A stretch of DNA of 64,000 bases from JBCCTX01 sp965263105 (GTDB taxonomy: Bacteria > Bacteroidota > Bacteroidia > J057): assembly GCA_965263105.1 (NCBI GenBank), contig CBDHGL010000003.1:1-64000 (forward strand), read 5' to 3'. Below the pieces are notes generated by a model. The model was not told where the DNA came from and ran no database searches. It saw only the letters and a program-made list of their open reading frames with translations. Shown here piece after piece: positions 35,167 to 44,189 of the stretch (position 1 is the first letter of the stretch; every line of letters starts with the position of its first letter). The translations under genes were made by a program, and so were the position numbers.

Positions 35167-35724
35167 TTAGACGGTGGGGGCCCAGGTTCTGCTGGCAAAC
35201 ACTTCATCAATCTCTGGAACCGTATTGTGGTTTGTGTAATTGCTCATGGTCTTTACGGCGATTCCGGTAATGATACCCAGGACGTGCGATTCTGTATATC
35301 CGCTATCCAAAAATTCTTGAATCAGGTCTGCATCTACCACTCCTCGATTGCGAGTAAGGGCTCGGGTCAATTGCGAGAGAACGGCCAATTTAGGGTCAGG
35401 GATAGGGGTATTATTTCTAATGGCATCGGTAATGTCAGTCGGAACTTTGCTCATGTTGTCTGCCACAAAACTGTGGGCGGCCATACAGTAAGGACAACTA
35501 TTCTCGAAAGCTACGGAGAGGAGAATGACCTCTTGCTCAACGGGAGTGAATCCCGCATTTTTTCGAAAATTATCGTAGGCATACACATAGGAATCCAATA
35601 GGGCCGGATTGTGTCCCATTTTGAGGTACATATTGGGAGCAAAACCCAATTTCGCCTTTGTTTGGTCAATAATTTTGTTGCTGATCTCTGAAGAGATGGG
35701 AAGGGCTAAGGGTAAGTTTGCCAT
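35167..35724 (-). CDS. Carboxymuconolactone decarboxylase/AhpD-like protein
   Basis: The 185-residue protein has the AhpD-like redox motif ENSCPYCMAAHSFVADNM (CxxC with a downstream His), a TPVEQEVILLSVAFE helix, and the C-terminal GYTESHVLGIITGIAVKTMS repeat half. This places it in the CMD/AhpD peroxidase-like family with reactive cysteines rather than among the true decarboxylases. It is the first gene of the operon with two hydrolases, 57 bp after the AraC regulator. Confidence 0.88.
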   Translation of the reverse strand: MANLPLALPISSEISNKIIDQTKAKLGFAPNMYLKMGHNPALLDSYVYAYDNFRKNAGFTPVEQEVILLSVAFENSCPYCMAAHSFVADNMSKVPTDITDAIRNNTPIPDPKLAVLSQLTRALTRNRGVVDADLIQEFLDSGYTESHVLGIITGIAVKTMSNYTNHNTVPEIDEVFASRTWAPTV

Positions 35725-35781
35725 AATTTGTGATTAATTATTTCTCACAAAAATGGGCAAGAGGGATTTGGGATACCTTGC

Positions 35782-36630
35782 TTAAAAGCTCAAATGTTCG
35801 CCCTTTTGGGTCAAACGAGATTGGGAAGGGGTAAGCCCATAGTGTTTTTTGAAGGCCCGATTGAAATGATTGACATTCTCGAAACCACAGGAATAGGCCA
35901 CTTCGGAAATAGAATGGGACTCAATCGAAAGGAGTTGGAAAGATCGTTCTAATTTCTTTTGGAGGATGTATTTGGCAGGGGCTTGTTGGTAATATTTTTT
36001 AAATCTCCTTTTGAAGGTTGCCAAACTACAGCCACACAGTTTGGCCAATTCCTCTAAGGACAAATTGGCAAAGGTGTTTTTTTGAATGATCTCCTTGAAG
36101 TCGTATTCATAGGGAGTAAAAAGCGCATTGATAAAATCGTGAATGGACTTTTCCGTTTTGCCCAACAGCAGTAACAATTCCTTGAGTTTACTGACTATGA
36201 GGTTGTCATCTGCCAATTCGGGGTGTTCAAGGAGGTGATTAATGCCCTCTATAAATAGTTTCATCAAAGGCTCTACCTGGGTAGAACTGACATCAAAATT
36301 GTTCTGGAAGTCCACCAGTTTTAAATCTGTTTGGAAGAACTCTTTTACCATCTCTGGGTAAAAATAGGCCCCAAAAACGCTAATTTCCTTATCAAGATCC
36401 TGTTGGGGCGAAGGTTCGATGAAATAATTGCCGCATTTAGCTACCATGGCTTCCCCCGCCCTTAATTCTATCAAATTTGTCGGGCTTCTAAAAGAAAAGC
36501 TTCCCTCACTCATGTACAAAAAGCAAGCTTCATCTTTCTGAAATAGCTTGGGAAAACGAGTAAAGCTACTTTCCATGAGTAACTTCTCAAATACGACTTT
36601 CCCTTTGTATCGGATGGCTTTTTTCTTCAT
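35782..36630 (-). CDS. AraC family transcriptional regulator
   Basis: From the ATG at 36630 (the longer frame starts at TTG) the protein has 282 residues. The C-terminal domain holds both HTH motifs: LSLEELAKLCGCSLATFKRR then FKKYYQQAPAKYILQKKLER, and HSISEVAYSCGFENVNHFNR then FKKHYGLTPSQSR. The N-terminal half is a cupin-like sensor (FLYMSEGSFSFRSPTN). It lies directly upstream of the CMD and dehalogenase-like genes on the same strand and is the natural candidate to control them. Confidence 0.9.
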   Translation of the reverse strand: MKKKAIRYKGKVVFEKLLMESSFTRFPKLFQKDEACFLYMSEGSFSFRSPTNLIELRAGEAMVAKCGNYFIEPSPQQDLDKEISVFGAYFYPEMVKEFFQTDLKLVDFQNNFDVSSTQVEPLMKLFIEGINHLLEHPELADDNLIVSKLKELLLLLGKTEKSIHDFINALFTPYEYDFKEIIQKNTFANLSLEELAKLCGCSLATFKRRFKKYYQQAPAKYILQKKLERSFQLLSIESHSISEVAYSCGFENVNHFNRAFKKHYGLTPSQSRLTQKGEHLSF

Positions 36631-36839
36631 AAGCTTATTCAAACAGAAGGCTGTATAAGGTAAAAAGTTTATAATACATCCTCAATGGATTTTATCCATC
36701 TACACGTTTGTTACACGTAAGCGTTTAACTTTCGTTTTAATTTCGCTTTCTCCTCAGCTCGCCACTACGATTTAAGGATGGATCCCTATCCACATTACCT
36801 AGGAATGATATACGAGTATAAAGTCAAGAATTTCTTCTC

Positions 36840-37571
36840 TTAGTCTGCACAAGCAGGATAAGTTGCCGCAATCCCAATCAGGCTATCTTCACTGGCTTTG
36901 GAAGACAAATAGAGCCTCACCTCCCAGCAAGCATAGTGTTCAGCATGGGTGAGCAGTATATCCATTTTGCCATCATTGTCCAGATCTCCCACCCAGCGAA
37001 GACGAACTCCTGCCTCATAGTCCTCACCATTCCAATCTTGTAAGTCCATTTCAAAAAGGACTACTTCTTTAAAGTTATCTCCTCCTTGCCCAATCTCCCT
37101 CAAGATAACCTGGTAGTCTTGAATAGCGGAAAAGGGTCCTTTGGCTTTTTCATTTACTTGGGGCTTACCCGTTGCATATAGATAGGATCTTCCGAAGTGG
37201 ACGGCTTCCCCGGGATATAACATTTTTCCATAGGGAAAGTGTCTACCAGAGAGAACTTGTCCATCCTGGAGAGGAACATTCCATATATAGAATTCAGGTC
37301 TTTCTTTCGACTCCATTCTCACAAAACGTTTCCTCCCGTCTAGGTGAGTATCTATCAAGGTATCTTTGCCATTAACTTCAACTACCCTAGAATGCCGTAC
37401 TTGCTGTTCATCTTTATAAATGGCAAAAAACTGTCTCTCCGTTTCAAAAGGAAGGTAATTCCAGGTATTTATCCAATCTACGGGACAGCTAAAGCCTATA
37501 GGGTTATTGCTTTGAGAAAAAGCTAATAGAGGAATAAATAGGAACAAGTAGGATAGGGATCCTTGGATCAT
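36840..37571 (-). CDS. Hypothetical secreted protein
   Basis: The 243-residue product has a signal peptide (LSYLFLFIPLLAFSQSN) and an all-beta mature domain. It contains an FG-GAP-like stretch near the C-terminus, RLRWVGDLDNDGKMDILLTH, with the D-x-D-x-D calcium-binding pattern, followed by VRLYLSS. It may be a single-repeat beta-propeller-type or cell-surface protein. It is cotranscribed with the rhodanese gene upstream (10-bp gap). Confidence 0.65.
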   Translation of the reverse strand: MIQGSLSYLFLFIPLLAFSQSNNPIGFSCPVDWINTWNYLPFETERQFFAIYKDEQQVRHSRVVEVNGKDTLIDTHLDGRKRFVRMESKERPEFYIWNVPLQDGQVLSGRHFPYGKMLYPGEAVHFGRSYLYATGKPQVNEKAKGPFSAIQDYQVILREIGQGGDNFKEVVLFEMDLQDWNGEDYEAGVRLRWVGDLDNDGKMDILLTHAEHYACWEVRLYLSSKASEDSLIGIAATYPACAD

Positions 37572-37581
37572 ACGGTCGTTG

Positions 37582-38142
37582 TTACCTGGCTGCTTGGCGC
37601 CGAGTGATAAGTGGAATTTTAGTCTCCGCCTCTTTTAGGTATCCACTCAATTCAAAAACATTCTCATACCCATAGCCATGCAAATTGATAAAAGTGGGTA
37701 TGTTCAAAGCCAAAGGCATTCGCTTATTAGCCAAGGAGGGGCGGCTACTTTCAAAATTGTTGTTGCAATAGATCAAAATGCGAGTAGACTTGCTGGGAAT
37801 TTTCTCAGCAAGCTTGCCTTCGGTAAAGTCGGAGAAATTCAAATGTACTGCCCCAGCCACGTGAACATCCTCAAAAGCATCTTTAGACCTCGTATCGAGA
37901 ATGAGGGTATGTGCATCTTGACTGTACCGAATGAAGGTTTCTTCATCGATCATTCGCGTTTTTCTCAGGGCTTCTAAGCTATCTCCCAGCATTAAAAATC
38001 CAGCATAATCCACTTTCTCAGAGGGTGATTCAAAGGAATCGGATTCATCTAAGGCAGGGGCCTGAATAGCCTTCTTTTTTTGGGCAAAAATGGGGATCAT
38101 CACTATAAGCAAGAGGGTCAAAATGAGCATGCCTTTAATCAT
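37582..38142 (-). CDS. Secreted rhodanese-like protein
   Basis: A signal peptide (LILTLLLIVMIPIFAQKK) precedes a spacer and one rhodanese domain. Motifs are TLILDTRSKDAFEDVHVAGA (CDC25-like start and the Asp/Arg), LNFSDFTEG, and RILIYCNNNFESSRPSLAN with the catalytic Cys in an IYCNNNF loop. The product has 186 residues and should be periplasmic. Thiosulfate or persulfide sulfur transfer is the family role; a signalling role as an inactive scaffold cannot be excluded because the active loop differs from the typical CxxGxR. Confidence 0.85.
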   Translation of the reverse strand: MIKGMLILTLLLIVMIPIFAQKKKAIQAPALDESDSFESPSEKVDYAGFLMLGDSLEALRKTRMIDEETFIRYSQDAHTLILDTRSKDAFEDVHVAGAVHLNFSDFTEGKLAEKIPSKSTRILIYCNNNFESSRPSLANKRMPLALNIPTFINLHGYGYENVFELSGYLKEAETKIPLITRRQAAR

Positions 38143-38223
38143 GGGAGCTGTGTTGATTTTTAGAAAAGAATAATAGAGGAGATAGGAGTATTTATTTCCT
38201 CAGATGTTTTACGGGTTTTTAAT

Positions 38224-38676
38224 TCAAGAGGTTTGAACATTTTCTACCCTAAACATCCCCCATACCGCGATCAGATTTAACCCCAGACCAAACAAATTGA
38301 TCAAGATGGCGATGATCCCGGAACCCCAGGAATAGTATATTTCTGGAGACGGGTATAAGGAAATGACATGTTTGATAATGCCACTGTATCCAAACAATAG
38401 GACGGCTATTAGCATCAAGATTCTATACAACCTGATTCGTTTCATCTTTCCTGTTAGCAGAAAAATCAGGTATATGGCCATTACTCCCATGCCTAGCAAA
38501 GGATCGGTAGGAGTTAGGGCCTTGCCCTCCTTTGATAATAGCCACCAGCTAAGCACATTGAATAGGATGGCAATAATCCCATATAGGAGTTGTAGACTTA
38601 ATAAGGTCTGGAATCTCAGGCTTTTGATATCAGTTATTTCTTTTTCTGTAATCATCCCAAACTCTGGTTCCCTCAT
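38224..38676 (-). CDS. Hypothetical membrane protein
   Basis: The 150-residue protein has four hydrophobic helices (LLYGIIAILFNVLSWWLL, LGMGVMAIYLIFLLTG, ILMLIAVLLFGYSGIIKHVI, IIAILINLFGLGLNLIAVWG). The N-terminus is charged and cytosolic. It lies 15 bp after the stop of the upstream lipoprotein on the same strand, probably in one transcript. No family is recognised. Confidence 0.65.
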   Translation of the reverse strand: MREPEFGMITEKEITDIKSLRFQTLLSLQLLYGIIAILFNVLSWWLLSKEGKALTPTDPLLGMGVMAIYLIFLLTGKMKRIRLYRILMLIAVLLFGYSGIIKHVISLYPSPEIYYSWGSGIIAILINLFGLGLNLIAVWGMFRVENVQTS

Positions 38677-38691
38677 ATAGCATATTTACAC

Positions 38692-39540
38692 CTATCTTCT
38701 ATAAGTCCCATCCGGCAAAATAGTTGGGAAACTGTACTGTGGATCTGTAAGCAATTGATAGGCAGTGGGGTCTTGTTCTTGCATTTTTTGTGAAGTATTT
38801 AACTTCCATTCATGGCCAATCTCTTCCAATCGATTTTCCTGCGCCCCTAAAATGGAGGTCAAAGCCCAATAAAAATATTCTGTAACTTGACAATCGTACT
38901 CACAAGTGCGATCATCATATGTATACCAGGCACCGGATGGATAAGAGCTGGGAATAGAAGTAAACTGTCCTCCCCGAGCGAGGTCCATCGCATGGGCAAT
39001 TTGAGAACCAGCCCTTTCACCCAAAATATCTGGATATACTTTTGAATAACCTGCATGGGTGATAATATGAAGCACTTCCTCCAAAGCGGCATCAAAGCGC
39101 CCACTTAGGCCATTGGCTACATAAGAAGGATTCGTTTCATCATTGCCAAGGTCCTGTCCTAACCTGTCTGAAGGAGGATCGATGTTTAAATCATTTTCCG
39201 TTTTCCACATCACCATATAGGCCTTTTCCATTACCATTCTATCAACGACCGTCTGGTTGTCAGGAATCCCGTCCTCGTCATTGTCTAGGTATTGGGCCAT
39301 CAAGTTTGCCGCATGCAACAACTTAGCGTCCTCAACTTGAGCAACCGCGTAGATATCAATACCAAAAACAACCACTTTTCGATTAAAAGCAGATAAGCCC
39401 TTATCTGAATGAGATACGATGGAGAAATTTGGATCTGTTCCCGGTTCAACAGGTTCCATGGGACTTATGGAACTGTCTGTACCACAGGAAGCGATAAGTA
39501 GAAAATATACGAGGGGAAAAAACATATGTACGACTTTCAT
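38692..39540 (-). CDS. Lipoprotein with metallopeptidase-like and calcium-binding motifs
   Basis: The lipobox IASC sits in a short signal. The mature part has an Asp-rich loop YLDNDEDGIPDNQ, like a thrombospondin type 3 calcium site, and a central EEVLHIITHAGY with acidic and His residues spaced as in metallopeptidase-like proteins (E-x-x-x-H-x-x-x-H). The Cys pair in CEYDC may form a disulfide. There is no match to a named family. A surface-exposed, calcium-stabilised protein is likely, and hydrolytic activity is speculative. Confidence 0.6.
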   Translation of the reverse strand: MKVVHMFFPLVYFLLIASCGTDSSISPMEPVEPGTDPNFSIVSHSDKGLSAFNRKVVVFGIDIYAVAQVEDAKLLHAANLMAQYLDNDEDGIPDNQTVVDRMVMEKAYMVMWKTENDLNIDPPSDRLGQDLGNDETNPSYVANGLSGRFDAALEEVLHIITHAGYSKVYPDILGERAGSQIAHAMDLARGGQFTSIPSSYPSGAWYTYDDRTCEYDCQVTEYFYWALTSILGAQENRLEEIGHEWKLNTSQKMQEQDPTAYQLLTDPQYSFPTILPDGTYRR

Positions 39541-39645
39541 TTTTAACTTTTGTTTGTGAATGAATTATTGTTCTATTCACAAAACAGCAAAGTTCAAAAA
39601 TACCCTACTCGCCAGCTAAGTTTAAAATCGAAAGATACTCTCAGC

Positions 39646-42600
39646 TCACCGCCACAATATCCTATCCACTCCCTCTGCCTCTAAGAGCTGATTGAAATCC
39701 TTCAAATCCTGATTGAGGACTTGATCCAGCGGCTTGATAAAGGCTTCGTACTGCTTTTTCAAATCCTCATAGCGTTCCTGCATACCCGCTGTAGGAGCCT
39801 GTGCCCCCTGGAGGATCACCCCATAGAGCCGTGCGATGTGGTTGCTAAATTTTCTCGGAAAATTGATTTCATCCTGGGAGGTTTCGATACGCTTTTGGTA
39901 AAGGTCAGCCTCCACATTAGCGAGTTTCTCAGAGAGAGCTTGGGCCTGGGTCTTCAGGCTTTCGCTAAAACCCGATTTTACGGCCCGTTCGGCTATCCCC
40001 TTCGATTGCTTTTGGACACTGCGAATTTTTCGGATGTGATCCTGCGATTCGTTGATTAGCTCTATTACTTCCAATGCAAGATCTCGTTGGGCTTCATAGT
40101 CTTCTGGCGAAATATCTTGCCATCTAGGGTCAGCTTGAACGTTTAAGCGTTGGGTCTCCTTCCAATTGCCATTGCTCAGGACTAGGTTAAAAATTCCCGG
40201 AACGACCATTGGACCTCGTTCTTTTCCTGCCTGCATAACCATGGCGACGAATCCGTCTACCATGTTCGGTCCAGGATAACGGAGATCCCACTCAACCAGG
40301 TTCATACCTTCGGATAGATCCAAGTGTTGCTCATTTGCCCCTTTGTCTGGCTGGGAGGACCACTTGCGAACCAGTCGCTCTTGGGTATCAAAGAGTTCGA
40401 GGGTAAAAACCTCTTGGCTGTCAGGAGCATTTTCGAGGTAGAAATGAAAGCGGGCCTTGCGCTTACCCGTATTGGAGCGATAGACGCTTTTGGGTTCCAA
40501 TAAATAGTGCTCCTTTCCAGCCACGGATTCCCATTGGTGCAAGGGGCTCAGATCGTCTAAGGCCCAGAAGGACCTTCCCTGTGTGCTCAAGACTAGTGTT
40601 TTTCCCACTACTTCCATATCGGTGATCGGAGTATGGGGCAAATTGAGCTGAAAGGGCTGCCAGGAACTGCCTTCATCGAAAGAGATGTACATACCAAACT
40701 CCGTTCCTGCATAAAGTAAACCCTTGCGGTTGGGATCTTCAGCTATCGCGCGAACAAAGTGGTCCGCAGGGATACCATTGCTGCCATCTGTCAGTTTCTT
40801 CCAGGATTTTCCGTAGTTGTTGGTCAGGTAAATGTAGGGAGCGAAATCCTGGTAGCGATAGTTATAAACCACCATTAAGGCCCGGCCTGCTGCATGGCTA
40901 GATAATTCTATTTTGTTGACGGTGCCTTCGTAGGGCATACCTTTGGGAGTTATTTCCTTCCAATTATCCCCTCCATCTCTTGTGATATGAACCCTGCCAT
41001 CGTCGGTACCCGCCCAGATCTCTCCTTCGTTGTGGGGAGACTCTTCCAGCGCAAAAATGGAAGAATATACTTCTACTCCCGTGGCATCGTGCTGAATAGG
41101 GCCACCGGGAATGTCGTGATACTGATCGAGCTTTCGAGTGAGATCGGGGCTGATGATCTGCCAACTATGTCCCTTGTCCTTTGAGCGCATCACGTAGTTG
41201 CTCCCCTGATAAATGTGGTCGGGCTGGTATTGGGAAATAAAGATGGGGAAATTCCATTGCCAGCGGTATTTGAGATCCCGTTGCTGGGTTCCTTCTGTGT
41301 AGTGGGGATAAGCCGTGACTTGTCGAACTTCTCCTGTAGCTCGGTTCATATAAGTAATTTCTCCGCTATAACTCGTTGCATAGACGATGTTGGGATCACG
41401 AGGGATCAATAGCCACATCGGCACATTCGCTGCCCCCGACAGCCAGCCAGTCTTCAGAAGGGCTAAGTCCAGGTGGTCTGTGTAAATGAACAGATATGGT
41501 GGTATTGTCTTGTTGTCCAGCATAAACCCGCATCGGAAAATTGTTGTCTACACTAATTCGGTAAAACTCTGAAGTGGGCTGATTGTGTTGAGTAGACCAA
41601 GTTTTTCCGCCATTTAAGCTCACATTGGCTCCCCCATCGTTACAGTTGATCATGATGTCGGGATTATCCGGGTTGATCCAAACTCCATGGTTATCACCAT
41701 GTGGGGTTTTTATGCGTTCCTCAAAGGATTTCCCCCCATCTATGGAGCGATAAAAGCCGGTATTGGAGGAATATATGGTATTTTCGTCTTGGGGATCGGC
41801 GGTGATGTGTGAATAGTACCAGCCTCTTTGTCGGTGTTTGTGATGTCGGTCTAGTCGAGTCCATTTTTCGCCGCCATCATCCGAGCGGTAAAGGCCTCCG
41901 TCTGCTTCCTCAGCGGCCTGGATAAGGGCCCAAATTCTACGTGGATTAGCGGGGGAGATGGCCAAACCAATTTTTCCCAGTAAACCTGTAGGCAAGCCCC
42001 CTTGCAGTTTTTCCCAGCTATCGCCTCCATCCTTGCTTTGCCAGATGCCTCCTTCTAGTCCTCCGTCAATTAGCGTCCAGGGTTTGCGTTCTGCCCGCCA
42101 CATCGCTGCATAGAGGATGTCCGGATTTGTGGGGTGCATGACTAGGTCTATGGCACCCGTAGTATCGCTTTGGTAGAGTACCTTTTCCCAACTGTTTCCC
42201 CCATCTCGTGAACGGAAAACTCCCCTTTCGGGATTGGGCCCAAATATATTACCCAGAGCAGCTACATACAGGAGCTCTGGATCTTTGGGGTGAACTACAA
42301 TTTTTCCTATCTGTCCCACCTTTTCCAGACCGATAGCCTCCCAAGTTTCGCCTTCGTCATTCGAGCGATACATTCCGATACCCGGAGAGACATTGCCTCG
42401 TGGAGCAGCAGACCCTGTTCCCACATAAATTCTATGTGTGGCTGAAGGGGCTACCGCTATAGCGCCAATTCCTCCGGTAGCGATTTGTACATCGGTGAGA
42501 ACCTCCCAGCTATTTCCTGCGTCTTCTGTACGCCATACCCCTCCTCCTGTCGTCCCCATGTAGAAGGTAAAGGGCTTAGAAGGGACTCCTTCCACAGCAG

Positions 42601-42778
42601 TAGAACGTCCCCCTCGACTGGGTCCCAAGGAGCGGTACTCCAGGTGTTCAAAGAACCCCTCATCAGGTTGGGCACTTATTGGGGAATGAATAAAGGAAAA
42701 ATGAGAAAGGAGAAAGAGGTAAAACAAGCTGTTTATTTTCAACTTAGAGGAGAATGGAAGGTCTTTGGTAAATGACAT
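39646..42778 (-). pseudogene. VPS10/sortilin-type Asp-box repeat protein split by a one-base frameshift
   Basis: Two overlapping minus-strand frames form one protein of about 1,040 residues. The N-terminal frame (42778-41396) starts with a signal peptide (FLLSHFSFIHSPISAQ) and contains Asp boxes of the S-x-D-x-G-x-x-W type (RTEDAGNSWE, RSNDEGETWE, RSRDGGNSWE, QSKDGGDSWE, RSDDGGEKWT). It ends ADVAIDPS*. The second frame continues RDPNIVYATSYSGEITYMNR, so one base too many in the CCC at about 41402-41404 separates them; DPRDPNIVYAT is the sensible joined reading. These beta-propeller proteins are secreted glycoside-hydrolase-like or photosystem-stability-like proteins of unknown substrate. Either a young pseudogene or an assembly indel. 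Confidence 0.82.
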
Positions 42779-42908
42779 AGCAGAAGTTTTTCATAAAATA
42801 TGATTTTTCCGTCAATACTAAGAATGCTAAATTAATTGGAGGCCATATTTTGTGTATTTCTAATATTTACGGCATTTTGGATTGATTTCGAATGCCTAAT
42901 CTAACGAT

Positions 42909-43235
42909 ATGAGTCAAGGAAAGCGCAATATTCAGGTTGAAGGACGTGGGATTACCATCAAACAGGTGGGAAAAGAAGATTATATTTCTCTTACCGATAT
43001 GGTGGGAAGGGGAGAACAGGGTTCCGAAATCATCAAAAACTGGATGAGAACCCGTTCGACGGTTTTATTTTTGATAGAATGGGAGTTAATGTACAATCCA
43101 GATTTTAATCTGGTGGAAAGTCACCAGATTAGAAATCGAGCATCCGCTGGGGAGGATATTACCTTTACGCTTTCCATAAAGGAGTGGAAGGAGAAAACCA
43201 GGGCTATGGGGATTATCTCTAAGCCTGGTCATTGA
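42909..43235 (+). pseudogene. KilA-N domain protein, C-terminally truncated
   Basis: The 108-residue frame matches the start of a Bacteroidota KilA-N protein: DYISLTDMVGRGEQGSEIIK, NWMRTRSTVLFLIEWE, FNLVESHQIRNRA, then FTLSIKEWKEKTRAMGIISK. Family members continue after GIISK with a glycine-rich AGRYGGTYAHKDIAFEF-like segment and another 130-170 residues. Here it stops at KPGH. The rest is gone, and the next small ORF starts within a few bases. KilA-N proteins are phage- or nuclease-associated; the truncated form keeps only the DNA-binding part. Confidence 0.7.
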
Positions 43236-43240
43236 AACTA

Positions 43241-43432
43241 ATGGGAAGGCTTAGAGCTGTCAGAGTTCTTTTTTTTCTCAATGCTTTTTTCTGTTTTTTA
43301 GGGGGAATAGAGTTTTTTACTCAAAACCTAGCTTTGGTCAACCTCAGTATGAATATGGGAATGGGGGGCATTGTTACTTCATTGATGATTGTATTGACGC
43401 TATACTTTTTCAATGGAACTGCATCTGAATAG
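43241..43432 (+). CDS. Small membrane protein, hypothetical
   Basis: From the ATG at 43241 the product has 63 residues with two hydrophobic helices (VRVLFFLNAFFCFLGGIEFF and VTSLMIVLTLYFF). It lies immediately after the truncated KilA-N frame. It may be an intact small protein or the remnant of a larger membrane protein. No family is recognised. Confidence 0.45.
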   Translation: MGRLRAVRVLFFLNAFFCFLGGIEFFTQNLALVNLSMNMGMGGIVTSLMIVLTLYFFNGTASE

Positions 43433-43490
43433 TCTGAACCAATCTTGCAAATAATGAGTTTAGTCAACAAAAGCACCCAATTGTTGAACT

Positions 43491-44184
43491 ATGTTGCAAT
43501 CTATTCCCCTCTATATGACTATAGGGTTTATCATAACTACCCTATTTACCTTAATTTTTCTATATAACCTGATCCGTAAACTCTTGCCTGGAATCACAAA
43601 AAACAGGGATATTCGTTGGAATGGCTATTTGGATGGCCCTTCAGGGATATCTGAGTTATATAGGATTTTATTCCCAACACCTGGATACGATGCCTCCCCG
43701 ATTTATATTTGTCTTGGGGCCTCCTTTATTATTAATCTTTCTCCTGTTCTTGACTGCTTGGGGGCGGGAATTTATGGATAGTTTGTCTCTTTCTACCCTC
43801 ACCTACCTCCACGTAATCCGTATTCCCGTAGAGTTGGTTCTTTTGGGTTTGTTTTTCTCCAAAGCCATTCCCGAACTCATGACCTTTGAAGGCCGAAACT
43901 TCGATATTCTGGCGGGAATTACGGCACCCTTAGTAGCTTATTTTGGTGTACAGCAAGGAAAAGTGGGGAAAAATGCCTTATTGTTCTGGAACTTCCTCTG
44001 TCTGGCCTTACTCTTCAATATCGTTATTCACGCCATCCTTTCCATCCCCACTCCTTTCCAGCAATTTGCCTTCGACCAACCCAATATGGGGGTACTGCAC
44101 TTTCCCTTTATCTGGTTGCCAGCTGTGATAGTACCCATTGTCCTATTTTCTCACCTAGCATCTATTAGAAAGCTCACTCGCTAG
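43491..44184 (+). pseudogene. Multi-pass membrane protein interrupted by a frameshift
   Basis: A frame from the ATG at 43491 reads LYMTIGFIITTLFTLIFLYN then LIRKLLPGITKNRDIRW and runs to 43781 without further membrane pattern. The second frame, usable from about 43612, carries VGMAIWMALQGYLSYIGFYS and several more helices to 44184 (LHVIRIPVELVLLGLFF, FDILAGITAPLVAYFG, LLFWNFLCLALLFNIVIHAI). The hydrophobic pattern joins only if one base is gained or lost near 43610-43620, giving about 230 residues with seven helices. Function unknown. Confidence 0.72.
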
Positions 44185-44189
44185 AGGGA

